64,000 nucleotides of DNA from assembly GCA_964017195.1 (NCBI GenBank), contig OZ024895.1, forward strand, positions 11,648,501 through 11,712,500. The letters are read 5' to 3'. A program made the translations under genes and the position numbers. Position 1 is the stretch's first letter, and every line of letters starts with the position of its first letter. The notes below the pieces were generated by a model, which was not told the origin of the DNA, did not search any database, and saw only the letters and a list, made by a program, of their open reading frames with translations. Origin of the DNA: Siderastrea radians (taxonomy: Eukaryota > Cnidaria > Anthozoa > Scleractinia > Rhizangiidae). Shown one piece after another: positions 40,757 through 52,025 of the stretch.

Positions 40757-41722
40757 TCAAGAATGGCAAGTCAACCATTGGTAAAATAAATATGTTTCCA
40801 CTCGTGGGCAGTGGGAATGGGAATGAATGTGATGACCGCAATCAAAAAGAGGTTCGAATCCATCCAAAAGTAAACGATCGGATTTTGGGCAGCCATACGC
40901 TTCTAAATCGACGTGAGGAATATTTAATCGCGTCAATAATTGTTTTTCAAGCGTTCCACCCTTGTAGGCGACCACATCTCTCTCAAGCGTAGAGAGTTTT
41001 TCACACAAGGTTTTGACAACAAAATCAACCAAATACCCATCGATGGCGTTCTCTCACGGGCGTGCTTCAAAAGGAAGCGCGTGGATGTTGTGGAACACAT
41101 AATTTACTGTACGCTTGTCGGCAGGAGAGAGAGAGTTGAACTGAATGTCAGGTTCAGGTTTGAAATGAAAGCTGTCGGAAAATCCGTGCATGTCACACCA
41201 TCCCACTTCGAGAACAACAACTCTTTTCCCTTTGAGGACGAAGCCTTCCAAATCTAATATCATACAAACTCGACGCAAATCGGTATGAACATGAATGGGG
41301 GCAGGGCAGCATTCCAAATGGGCAGGTCTTTGGCAACAGGGTGTCGACAACATCCCCCACTCTTCTTTTTTGCACACAAAACATTGTTCAACCAAAAGAA
41401 AGTCTTCTTCACATACCTTGTTCAACTTTTCGCGATGAACTTCACGCGCCGCCATCATTTCAATTTTCTCTTGGATCTCTGGAGAAAGTTTCTGCCAATG
41501 ACTATCAGCAATGGCAACCACTCTCGGTTCAATCTTTGGAACAAACAAGGTCTTGGGTTTTTTCACCACTGGTTCGATCTCTGGGTTTTCGGGGGTGGCG
41601 GAGTCTTGGGTTTCTTGAATTCGCTTGTTGATAACTGGGTTTTCGGAGGTGGTGGAGTCTTGGGTTTCTTGCACTCGTGTCTCCATGACGGCCAGCAACA
41701 ATCCAATCCTTCGATGAACCAC
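40757..41722 (-). pseudogene. Exonuclease-like protein with DLEGF motif, split by TGA
   Basis: A Cys-rich cluster (CFVCKKEEWGMLSTPCC, HLECC) is followed by ILDLEGFVLKGKRVVVLEVGW, a D-x-E strand typical of DEDD 3'-5' exonucleases. LSPADKRTVNYV and, after a TGA at 41054, AYKGGTLEKQLL, YGCPKSD and a His-rich CGHHIHSHSHC end follow. Both halves are in the same frame. I recall related proteins in invertebrates and Polinton-like elements but no established name; nuclease activity is inferred from the motif only. Head-to-head with polymerase B, suggesting an early replication role. Confidence 0.55.
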
Positions 41723-41955
41723 TCACAAGTGAACTGCGGGTAAAGACTCGGGGTCCAATGCTCTCGCACGTAAGTGGCTCGTGCTACCTGGGTTGCCTGT
41801 TTCAACTGTTCTCTCTCTTTCAACCGCTCTCCGAACTCAGTAACGCTTTCGTCCAACACCCACTCCTTCTTGATTTCCGCTAAAATTTGTTCCACTCGGA
41901 ATGCTTCGAACTGTTCCAACAGTTTCTCTCTCAAGATCTCGTCCGCTCGGGACAT
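41563..41955 (-). CDS. Coiled-coil N-terminal part of the exonuclease-like gene
   Basis: ATG at 41953-41955 follows a TATA box closely. The first 85 residues are charged and helical (MSRADEILREKLLEQFEAF), then come EWFIEGLDCCW and two KKPKTPPPPKTQ repeats. The frame ends beside a run of six A, where the 41722 frame reads KKPKT in turn. It is therefore probably the true N-terminus of that gene, separated by a one-base shift, rather than a separate protein. Confidence 0.5.
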   Translation of the reverse strand: MSRADEILREKLLEQFEAFRVEQILAEIKKEWVLDESVTEFGERLKEREQLKQATQVARATYVREHWTPSLYPQFTCEWFIEGLDCCWPSWRHECKKPKTPPPPKTQLSTSEFKKPKTPPPPKTQRSNQW

Positions 41956-41983
41956 CGTCTGAATTCACCTTCTTTCGCTCTCT

Positions 41984-41992
41984 CCTTTTATA
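41984..41992 (-). promoter_or_regulatory. TATA box of the leftward early-type transcript
   Basis: TATAAAAGG on the minus strand, about 30 bp upstream of the ATG at 41955, implying a very short 5' leader. This transcript could run through the exonuclease-like gene and the exon array to AATAAA at 39166. Confidence 0.55.
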
Positions 41993-42445
41993 ACGCCAAT
42001 GTCTCAACTCGCAATGAATTACGGGGAATTATATAACCGGGTTATATAACAATAACACGTGAAAATACACGTTTATAGGGGTACCCCCCTCCCCCTCATT
42101 ATGTAACTAAAACCAGCACGTGTTGTGTTTCACGTGTTCAACCGTTATGTAATTCAAAAAGTCACTGTTATGTAATTCAAGAAAACCATCACCTGTTGTG
42201 TTTCACGTGAAAGACTCATGTGAAAATACACGTTTATAGGGGTACCCCCTCCCCCCATTATGTAACTAAAACCAGCACGTGTTGTGTAATTCAAAAAGTC
42301 ACTGTTATGTAATTCAACAAAACCATTACGTGTTGTGTTTCACGTGAAAGACTCAAATTATGTAATCTAAATAAAAATCACGTGGTATGAAAAAAAGGGT
42401 TTAAAAGAAGCGATCTCGGTTCGTTTCATTACAATTTGCCTCAAC
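41993..42445. promoter_or_regulatory. Divergent promoter with seven CACGTG motifs
   Basis: CACGTG begins at 42056, 42117, 42131, 42204, 42276, 42341 and 42379, several inside the longer palindrome TTTCACGTGAAA. A block starting GTGAAAATACACGTTTATAG is duplicated with a 161-bp period (42059 and 42220), and TTATGTAA motifs recur. A near-perfect palindrome TTATATAACCGGGTTATATA lies at about 42029-42049. Polymerase B has a TATA-like TTTAAAAG at about 42400. CACGTG is the E-box core used by bHLH factors, so host control is plausible. Confidence 0.6.
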
Positions 42446-45400
42446 ATGGCAAACCAGCTACCTAAAGATGTTGGTGAAAATGTTGAAAGAAACTATGAGA
42501 CCCACTTAGCGTCCCTCGGTTTAGACCTCAGTGATTCGGACGATGATTTAATTTGTTATGAAACAATGACTGAAAGCGATGAAGAGGAAGATGCATTGTG
42601 TAATGAAGCCATGGACAACTTTGAGCGCCAGCGTGCATTTCAATCACGTCTCATTCAACAGAGCGGCGGGGCAATGAATACGCGTTCAATGGGGACATTT
42701 GAATTCGAGCTTGAACCCTACGTGGATAGAAAAAGCATTCACATGGGGGTTCGTGAGAGACATTTCAATACGCGTTTAAGACAAACAGGCAACTTTGTGG
42801 ACACTCCTCAATTGGTTCCAGCACTGCAAGATGGTTTGAGGCGTGCTGTCAATCGTGTCTTAGCAACTACACCCGATTTACATGACCGAGATCGTCTCTA
42901 TTTTACATTAAGTTCCAATCGATTAACATCCAATTTTCAAGGTTGGGGGTTACGTGCTGGGGAATGGAGAGAAGGCGGGGATCGACTCGATGGGCTTTTC
43001 AATCGATTGAGTGAAGCCCTCAACAGCAATGAGCAATTTGAAATGGATGATTCCTTTCAATTATCCATTACTCAAGTCATCCGCCCGCCAGAAGGAAGTG
43101 GGGGAAACGACACCTCAAACCTGGTCACCGACCCATCAGCATTCTCAAGATTTCCAAAAAGTCGATCATTCGCATCAATAATGACGACCATCTATGTTGC
43201 GCCAGAGCCATTGTCACAGCCAAAGCCAAACTCGACAATCACCCACAATGGGAGTCGATTAGACGAGGAAGAAAAATACAAAAGGAACTCGCATTGCTTC
43301 TCCACCACGAGGCAAACGTCACGCCAGGTCCATGCGGTTATGAGGAACTAACCCAGTTCGGCCATGCGCCATCTCTCTTTGATTATCGACTCATCCTCGT
43401 TGATGCTGATCGCTCATTTCATCGGAAGGCTTTCAGTCCGCCCATGGGTCCCAATGAAAAACGAATCATTCTGCTCCATGAAAAAGGACATTACGATGTC
43501 ATAACAACTCTTACTGGATTTTTCGGTTCGAGTTATGTGTGTGCTCACTCTTTAAAGCCATATGACCATGAAGGACGTCCTCCATGTCCGACGAACAAGA
43601 GTTTTTGTCGTGCTTGTCGACAACATGGGTGTCCTGATTTCAACGAGGCTTTTCCCCGGGGTCTCAAAGCAACGCAACGTTGCTATCATTGTCGTCGTGA
43701 CTTCTTCGGAGACACTTGCTTTCAAGCCCATCGCACTCTCGATCACGTTGGCAAAGTTGCACCCGATCCTCAACTCACGATCTGTTTCAAGACTCGTCGA
43801 TGTCCTCACTGCTTCAAACTCGAATCGGGTGTCAAAAACGTTCAGCGACACAAGTGTGGTTTCCTGGACTGCCCATCGTGTCACGAGTACGTGGACATCA
43901 ATACCCACAAGTGCTTCATTCAGAAAGCCATGACCCCCCAGGAAAAGAAAGAAGAAAAAAAGAAAAGAAAGCGCAAGCGCAAACGACAGGGCGGGTCAAG
44001 AGCCAAACGTGGTGCTGCAGCAGGTCTCCAAACTTTACGCGCCAACGAAGAAGGAAGCGATGACAACTTGGAAAGCGATGAAGACGACGACGACGAAGAC
44101 AAACCCCCTCTTCATGTCTTTTTTGACATCGAAGCCATGCAGCCTCAAGAAAAACACGAAGCCAATTTAGTCATAGCCGAAACAGAATTGGATTCGACAC
44201 CTTTTCTATTCAAAGGGAAACACTGTTTAAGAGATTTTCTGGAATGGTTGGACACCTTGACAGAAAACGACACGCGTCCCGTCTTTGTGCTGGCCCACAA
44301 CTTTCAAGGATATGACGGTTACTTCGTCGTCGCCGAGTACCACGGTACCAACCAACTCGTGAAACAGATCCGCAACGGGTGCAAGTTACTGGAAGTAGAA
44401 CACGATCTCATTCGCTTCATCGACTCCATGAGTTTCTTTCAAATACCTCTATCGGCCTTTCCAAAAACCTTCGGATTGACCGAAATGAAAAAAGGGTACT
44501 TTCCACACAAGTTCAACCTGCCTGAAAATCAATGGTACGTGGGTCCTGTTCCCGCCATCGATTACTACAGGCCAGAAAGCATGACACCCGACGCCCGCCA
44601 AGAGTTTGAAAAGTGGCACAAAGACCAGCGTGACAAGGAAATCGTTTTTGATTTTCAAGAAGAGCTTGTGGCCTATTGCAAATCCGATGTGCGTCTCCTC
44701 AAGGAAGGGTGTATGACATTCAAACGATTGTTTGAAGCCAAAACATCCTTCAACCCTTTTGATCACATCACCATTGCCTCGGCTTGCAACAGAGACCTGC
44801 GGATGAATCGAATGATACCCAAAAGCATCGCCAGTGAACCGGTGAATGGGTGGCGCAATTGCACCAACCAGTCCAAAGTAGCCCTGGAATGGTTAACCTG
44901 GTGTGACCATGCCATCAGAGAAACGACCCTGAACCACATGACTGAGGAAGACCTGGATGACCACGATCTCATGGCTGCTGCTTACCCACTCCATCCACAT
45001 CCTAGTCATCGTGTGTACGTTCAACACAGTGGCAACGGGGGAGAGTATCGCATACCCAACACCCATTGGTTTGTGGACGGGCACTGTGCAGACACCAACA
45101 CCGTTTACGAATTCCATGGTTGCTTTTGGCATGGTTGTCCCAACTGTTATCCCGTGCGAAACGAAACCCACTTGCGACTATGTGACCGCACCATGTATGA
45201 CGTCTATGAAAAAACACAACAAAGAACCGGAGCAATCCGGGCACGTGGCTACAACGTGGTCGAGATGTGGGAATGCGAGTGGTCCAGGTTGAAACAAAAC
45301 CAAGACGACATCCGCGCTTACGTCGATCGACTCGAATTCAGTGAACCCCTCAATCCGCGTGACGCCTTCTGTGGGGGACGCACCAATGCTGTCAAGTTGT

Positions 45401-46751
45401 ATCACCACGTCACACCCACCCAAAAGATTCACTACATTGATTACACTTCTTTGTACCCATGGGTCAACAAGACGTGTGTTTATCCGAGAGGTCACCCCAC
45501 ATTCATCTCTCAGCCCAATGGAACCGATATCAGTGGTTACTTTGGTGTCATTAAATGCAAAGTCGTTCCACCTTATGGTCTCTACCACCCAGTGCTACCT
45601 TTCCGCCATGCTGGAAAACTCACCTTTCCCCTTTGTGCTGCCTGCGTGGAAACAGAAATGACCAAACCTCTGTTACAACGATCCGCCCAGTGCAACCACT
45701 CGGACGACGAGCGCGCGTTAACCAGTACGTGGTGCACCCCAGAGCTCCAAACAGCTGTTGAGTTGGGTTATCGCTTGACTACATCTACGAAGTTTGGCAT
45801 TTTGAAGAAACATGCCAAGGGCTGTTCGAAGAGTATGTCAACACGTGGCTCAAGATCAAGCAAGAGGCCAGTGGTTGGCCGAGTCACGTGGGAGACGATG
45901 AGGTCAAGCGACGTCAGTACATTGACGAATACTATGAGCATGAGGGCATTCGACTCGACTACAACAAGATTGAGAAAAATTCAGGTCTACGCACGCTGGC
46001 CAAAATGATGCTAAACTCCATGTGGGGAAAGTTTGGTCAGCGTCTCAACAAAACACAAGTAAAGTCATTTGATGACCCTGAAGCCTTTCATCATTTCCTC
46101 GACAACGATAGCATTGACGTTCGTCAAGTATTCATCATCAATGACAACCTGGTTGAAGTCCATTTCCAACATTTTGATGAGGATACTCCTGTCTCTCCAA
46201 ACCTCAACGTCTTCGTCGCCTCCTTCACGACCTGTTGGGCACGCAGTCGTCTCTACGAAGCCCTCCGATTACTGGGAAAACGCGTGTTGTATTTCGACAC
46301 GGATTCTGTCGTTTTCTTAGAAGACACCAACGATCCCGACCAGCCTCAACCCGTTCTCGGAGATTACCTGGGTGAGTTCACCAACGAATTAGACGACGAT
46401 GATTACATTGTTGAATTTGTGTCGGCGGGCCCCAAGAATTATGGGTACAAAACCAAGAAAGGAAAAGTCGAATGCAAAGTTCGTGGTTTCCGACTCAACA
46501 GCGAGGGCAAAACTCAATTAAACTACGATGTCATGCGTCAAAATGTTTTGGATGAAATTCAGAAACCTCTGGACAAACCCCGACAAAGACAAGTCATCAA
46601 AACACACCAAATTGTGCGTGACGCCAGAAACTATGAACTTTACACCTATCCTGAATACAAACGCTATCAACTCGTGTTCAACAAAAGAGTGATGAACCCA
46701 ACCACCTTCGAAACTTATCCTTATGGATATCAAGCCCAACCCGGTTTTTAA
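42446..46751 (+). pseudogene. Protein-primed DNA polymerase B with two frameshifts
   Basis: Three frames make one polymerase of about 1430 codons. The first (42446-43351) holds the acidic N-terminus. The second (about 43150-45780) holds a Cys/His cluster (CRACRQHGC, CYHCRRDF, CPHCFKLE) and the 3'-5' exonuclease motifs FFDIEAM, LAHNFQGYDGYF and YCKSDVRLL. It also has palm motif A (DYTSLYPWVN). The third (to 46751) holds motif B (MMLNSMWGKFGQ), motif C (YFDTDSVVF) and PKNYGYK. The breaks lie near 43090-43165 and 45770-45785, each a single-base change. This enzyme copies Polintons from a terminal protein. Confidence 0.93.
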
Positions 46752-46781
46752 ACACTAACATTGAACACTCGAACATTGAAA

Positions 46782-46853
46782 TGCAGAGTGGTGCAGTGGA
46801 AGCGTATTGGGTTCATAACCCAAAGGTCCGGGGATCGAAACCCCGTTCTGCTA
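46782..46853 (+). tRNA. Initiator-tRNA-Met-like gene (anticodon CAT)
   Basis: 72 nt fold as a cloverleaf. The anticodon stem-loop is TTGGG-TTCATAA-CCCAA with CAT at 46814-46816. Three G:C pairs in this stem and the T-arm GGATCGAAACC (A54 and A60 instead of the TTCG pattern) are marks of eukaryotic initiator tRNA. A box TGGTGCAGTGG and B box are present, and a T5 pol III terminator follows. The first acceptor pair is T-T instead of A-T, since the 5' base is T where initiator tRNA has A. It lies 88 bp inside the right inverted repeat. Confidence 0.85.
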
Positions 46854-46940
46854 TTTTTGTATTTTTTCCATTTGATTAATTATTGATTAAAATTTAATTT
46901 TTTAAATGTTAATTTTGTTCTTGTTGCTATGACCAACCCA

Positions 46941-47052
46941 TGACGTATTTCCCGTCAGCCTCGACCTCATATTGAGACCCCACATGAAAGCGAGGTTTTT
47001 TGTGCTGCATGAAACCGAGGCAAACCATCCTGTATCAGCGTACAGTACTACT
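46941..47052 (-). repeat. Right terminal inverted repeat of the Polinton
   Basis: Partner of 26897-27008; the outer 95 bp (46958-47052) are identical. Confidence 0.95.
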
Positions 47053-47058
47053 CAAACG
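47053..47058. repeat. Target-site duplication CAAACG (right)
   Basis: Directly follows the right end of the element and is identical to 26891-26896. Confidence 0.9.
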
Positions 47059-48255
47059 CTATGGAGTATCTCGTCTTTTCGCCGTTGGCTTGCTTTCTTC
47101 ATCAGGTGTTTACGATATCGTGTTAACTTCTAATTGTTTTTCCGAGTATATTGCTCGATTTCGTCGTTCTGGTATAAAATTAATTTCGGAGATTTGAGAT
47201 TCCTGATCTTGAATTTTCTTGTTTTGCTTCTGTAGTTGCTCTTGTAGCTCCTCGGTATCTTTGTTAGCTTTTGCTAGCGATTGTTTTAGCTGAGAAATTT
47301 GTCTGCCTTGACTAGCGAACGAGGCTCTCAGCCATGTAATAAAGTTGATAGGAATAAGAATTCGTCGTTGCCAGAGGAAAATTTTCTATCTAGAGACAAA
47401 TATTGAGGACGGATTCGCTCACCTCAAAAGACACGTTCGACCTCACCGATGACACGCATGCTCTCAAAATTTCCTTTTATTTCAGAGAAAAATGCAAATA
47501 ACGAAACTGTTATTGTGTAACGCAAGCTTTTCCGTCTGTTCGTACGTCCTCTTTAACGTTAAATCTAAAAGTGTTCCAGTCAATCAATGTTAATAAGACT
47601 CGATGATAAATTTGTTTACATCGTCAAGCACGCGTATTTAATGTTTAAAAAAAATCTATCCAGCCGTTCTTAAGAATTTCGCAAAAGCGCTCAAATTCAA
47701 AAATTACGACAAAATTATTACGCGAATGATCTAAGAAAAACAACTCGTTCTCGAGATCGCGTACACCGGTTTCGACAAAACTTTCTAGGCGTAAAATAGC
47801 AAGTAAAAGACACATTTTGACAGTATTTTCTAGGCATTTCATCAAAGCATTGATTATATTTCGGTGCATCTACTATTACTATGCAAAAACTAAGGTTGAA
47901 AATGTTTTCGCGATTTACTTCAAAAAAAACATACAGAATTTTTTTGTTCTTGTATATTTCGTTTGGCATACACCACAGTTTAAGATGTTGGTATTTGCTT
48001 TTCAAAGTGAAATCTGGATCGCGCAAAATGTCAATTTTACTGTTTTCGAGGATTTTTGTTTATCGTTGTCATGGAAATATCAATTTTCACAAAATGTAAA
48101 CCACGCTAAAGTTCAATCCAAAACCAAAAAGTATTGCAAACCTCACGTTGATCTGACAAGGAGAAGACTGTCAAAGTGCCGATTCTAAAAGTCAGGTATG
48201 GTCCCAAAAAAACTGTATCGAAACACCTTAATATAAGCTCAGTTCTTGTCTAACC
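47059..48255. other. Right flank of the Polinton, nothing definite
   Basis: No gene or repeat family recognised; the 100-123-codon frames between 47718 and 48188 lack recognisable domains. Confidence 0.4.
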
Positions 48256-48812
48256 CACTTCAGGAACATTGGACTGCAGCGATGCACGTGTTGAGATATC
48301 TGAAAGGTACTCTTGACTATGAGTTGTGTTATAGAAAGTGCGATGAAGGTCTGACTCATAGGCTACAGTGATGCCGACTGGGCTTCATCAACGGATGATA
48401 GACGTAGTATTAGTGGGTAATGTTTCAGCTTAAACTGAGCTGGTCCTCTTATATCCTGGAAATCCAGGAAACAACCAACAGTGGCTCTGTCAACCCTTTA
48501 GGCAGAGTATATTGCATTGTCAGCAGCAGTACAAGAGGGCTTGTACCTTACTCAGTGAGTGATATCGGTGAAGTGTGTGACCTGTTGTAATTTTTGAAGA
48601 CAATCAGGGTACAATTGCACAATCAAAGAATCCTGTCAATCAACAGAGATCTAAGCATATTGATGTTCGTTATCATTTTATTCGCACAATGCAAAACACC
48701 AGTAAAGTAGTCATCAAGTATTGTTTCACTACTAACATGGTGGCTGATATTATGACTAAGGCAGCAACAAAGTTTAAACTACATAAGTTTAGGAGTTATA
48801 TTTTTAGTTAAA
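48256..48812 (+). pseudogene. Ty1/copia retrotransposon RNase H remnant
   Basis: Plus-strand fragments in several frames encode the 3' end of a copia polyprotein: HWTAAMHVLRYLKGT, SDADWASSTDDRRSISG, AEYIALS, FEDNQGTIAQSKNPV and KHIDVRYHFIR, then VADIMTKAATKFK. This is the RNase H domain and its conserved tail. Stops and frameshifts interrupt it repeatedly; the upstream gag, protease, integrase and RT are absent. Confidence 0.8.
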
Positions 48813-48955
48813 AGTCACACTCTTGTTCAAGTTCATGACCATGTCTTGTGCTTGAATATTATATAGATACTGTATGTATGCATGTCAGTAGTGACAGTAG
48901 ATTTTACGTTGAGTTTAATACATATCATTTTTGTAAACATAGTTAAGATCTTTAA

Positions 48956-49061
48956 ACACAGGGAGCCCAATGGGCAACTATAATGAGACCAAAAAGGAAA
49001 TGAGATCAAGTGGGGGTGTTGGGAGTGGTCTCATTATAGTTGCCCATTGGGCGCCCTGTGT
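48956..49061. repeat. Inverted repeat around the copia polypurine tract and LTR start
   Basis: The 36 bp at 48956-48991 (ACACAGGGAGCCCAATGGGC and onward) recur inverted at 49026-49061 with one mismatch. Between them lie a polypurine tract (AAGTGGGGG) and a TGTTGGGAGTGG sequence at 49017 that looks like the start of a copia LTR. The extent of the LTR is not determinable. Confidence 0.6.
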
Positions 49062-49324
49062 AAAGTCCTAATATGGAAATAAAAGTACCCAGATGTTATT
49101 CGTGCAACGAGAAGCATGGCGTGTGGATTTGTGCTGTGTTCGTAAAATAATAAATTCCCTCCATCATCGGTACTGAAAGAAATCGAACACCCATAACCTA
49201 GGCCCATAGCTTATAAATGAATTCCTAAGGAAGGAGAGGAACACGGATTATTTTAAAACCTGGTCAGGATGGGGTACATTTTTAAAATTATTCTTGCTGA
49301 GCGGGGTATGATTTTCACATGAAA

Positions 49325-49355
<31 letters not shown>

Positions 49356-49579
49356 TATTATTATTACAAGTGAGACCGGAAAACAATATTATAATTATTA
49401 GTTAATCATTAGTAATACACCTCTCATCAAATTAGAACCAGTGTTTCATAAATTTTAAATAAGCCTCTGTTGTGGGTAATATAAACTTAAATATCTAAGC
49501 AATAGGATCCTTTCGATATTCTTAGACGCGCGTGACTGAGAACTAGACGCGAACATAAGAACGAGGCTCAGAGGACAAG
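49062..49579. other. LTR remainder and ATT microsatellite
   Basis: Possible LTR continuation, then an ATT microsatellite at about 49325-49370, then sequence leading to the ATG at 49580. Confidence 0.45.
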
Positions 49580-52025
49580 ATGGCTGCTGCAGACAACTTC
49601 AGTTGTAAACCGGTTCCTTGGTTGAAAGATCTTTTGAAAGAAAGAGGAATTCAGAGCTCAGGAAAGCGAAAGGCTGAATTAATAGAATTGTGTGTGAAAA
49701 GTAGCGAAATAAAAGCACCCAAAATCGCAGAAGAGGAAGCAGTTGTTAATCCGGTAATTTTAGTGAACGATCAGCTGAAAACTCCCGATGAAGGCAACCT
49801 GCCCAATCCGCTTATAAGAGAATGTGGTTTATCTAAATGGACGCAAAATTTTTCTAACGTGCCCGACTTTAGATTCCCTGATTTGTTTAATTACCTTGTG
49901 GGCAAGGATCCTGGATACAATCCAGAAAGCCTCAAAAGCTACAAATCACTTCTCGGATACAAACTGTTTTTCGATGGACACGTGGAAGACCTGCGTTATC
50001 ATCCACCACAATCTGTTACCAGCATTTATAGTTACGTAAAGTTTTCTGTTAAGCCAACTGAAAAGTCCAAGACTGATGATGGATCAACAACCTACAAACG
50101 ATTTTTTATTTTAAAAAAGGATGGCAGTGTTCATTCAGCGTATTGTCCATGCAAAGGAGGGTATGTTTTATTTACTTATGTTAAATGTGTTTTATTTTCT
50201 TCATATTTGAGTGAATCACAATAATGGTAGTGAGAGCAACTGCAGAGTGGCCCCGCAGCTCTTGCACACATCATTTGCATGTACATGAAATATTTAAATT
50301 ACAGAGCTAGGCAGAAAGAACAAAAAAAATTCTTGAATGCTATCAAATACAAATAAGTTAAGGGTATTTTGCAGTAGCACAAAAAGTAAAGAAAGTTTTT
50401 GTCGGTGTCTGGTTATTTTCTAAGGAGTTTGTATTGAGAAGTATCGATTGTTTGAAATACAAGATTGTCAGTCCATATCTTTTATGGTATCTGGAAAAAT
50501 AAATAAAACCTGTCTCCATAGGTGATATTGCAATACAATTGCAAAATTCTTTATTACTTAATCCACAACGTTAAACCACAAGGGGCCTTTCATAACTTAT
50601 TTACAACACTGATCCAGGACATAAATCCTATAGGATAAAGCACAAGTTTCAATAAACCTGCATGTACCTGTCATTACAGTGTAATGGAACTACACATGCA
50701 CTGACTATAGGAAAAGACACCGGGGGCTAAAGTCATATGGTTTTGCTGATTTTTTTTTTACCATTCCATAATTATGTTGCATAGTAGGACACATGTCATC
50801 TGCCATACTGGTCTCATTCTGATAGGGCTGACGGAGGTTGCCGACATGTAGCTGCAGCACTATTTGACCTAGAGGCTAGTGTGCGTTTTAATGACATGCA
50901 GTCATGTACATCGGGGCAGTGCTTGTGGACGAAGAGAGGAAAGAGAAACCAGGGAAGTTTGCCTATTCAGGACCTGCAAACAGGAAGTGGTAACTATGGC
51001 AAGACAATGAAAGAGTCATTAAAGCCAAATCATTTTAATCCACTCTGTGTTACTTATAATGCCATTGCACTGGAACAACAGCTTAAAGCTGGGTTACTGG
51101 AAACATGCCCAAGCTCTTCAGTTCTGCCCTACTTAAACTCTGCTGAAGAACCTCAGCAAACAGAGGAAGAAATCAGAACATTTATAAGCGATGATTTGAA
51201 CGTCAGTAAAGAGGAAAGTGTTCATAGTGTTGATGTATATTCAATGAATGACTATGCCAAAATTTTTGTAGCTGTAAATATTAACAAAGTCACACCTACA
51301 GTATCAAAGGAACTTGCTACTGAATTCCTTGAGTCAATTTCATTTGATGATGAACAAGCAGAAATGATTAACAAAAAGACTCTAGGTCAGTCCCAGTCCC
51401 AGTTTTGGTTTGAGCAAAGGGCAGGAAGAATTACAGCATCCTCATTTTACACTGTTTGTCATCTCAGAGAAAACACAGATAGGAGAAACACTGTCAAACT
51501 TCTTATGAATTATTGCCCAATTGCTGAGGATGCCATGCCACAGCAGTTGACATGGGGCCATGAAAAAGAAAAGCAAGCGCTTAATCTTTACTTGAAGAAG
51601 CAGAGCAAAAAACATAGAAAGTTGTCAATAACAAGTAGTGGACTGATAATCAACAAATTATGGCCCTTCCTGGGAGCTAGCCCAGATGGAATAAGGATTT
51701 GTGAGTGCTGCCAAAGGAAGCTAAGAGCATGTATGCAAAAAGAATTCTCCTGCCACAGGTTGCAGCCAAGGAGAATCTCCAGTTGGTGGATGATGAGTAT
51801 GTGCTTAAAAGAGAAACCAAATGGAAGTATCAAATTCAGGGCTTGATGGGAATAACAGGGATTGAAAACTGTGATCTAGTCATTTATACACTCAAAGGAA
51901 TTATGATTGTCAATGTTAAGTTTGACCGTGATTTGTGAAATGAAATGCTTGAAAAGCTGAGAAACTTTTTCCTTGAGCACTTAGTCCAGGAACTCTTTCA
52001 TCATGACATATTTAAGTCATTATGA
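49580..52025 (+). pseudogene. SAP-SWIM-YqaJ protein (ISL2EU-type second protein)
   Basis: Exon 1 (49580-50160) begins with a SAP-like motif (WLKDLLKERGIQSSGKRKAEL) and ends in the first half of a SWIM finger (YCPCKGG). A donor GTATGT and acceptor near 50825 join it in phase to exon 2, which opens with GGCRHVA, completing CxC...CxH. Exon 2 carries a YqaJ-like nuclease domain (FWFEQRAGRITASSF, LGASPDGI). A frameshift near 51710 removes the E-x-K strand, and a TGA at 51936 truncates the C-terminus, whose frame would otherwise end at 52025. Convergent with a DDE transposase exon. Confidence 0.75.

Larger units (their letters stand above)
26897..47052. mobile_element. Polinton/Maverick (adintovirus-like) element, 20.2 kb
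   Basis: A complete unit is defined by inverted terminal repeats starting AGTAGTACTGTACGCTG and a 6-bp target duplication. It encodes the Polinton core set: protein-primed polymerase B, retroviral-type integrase, adenain-like protease, packaging ATPase, major and minor capsid proteins. PLA2 is additionally known from adintoviruses. Genes lie in opposed blocks with short spacers and bidirectional promoters. Several genes carry stops or single-base shifts, and a 200-N gap lies within it, so it is a damaged provirus-like copy. The low divergence between the two repeats argues for a recent insertion or recent end repair. Confidence 0.95.

Noticed and set aside
45555..45761. Small plus-strand frames within polymerase B
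   Set aside because: They overlap palm-domain coding in another frame and have no features of their own.
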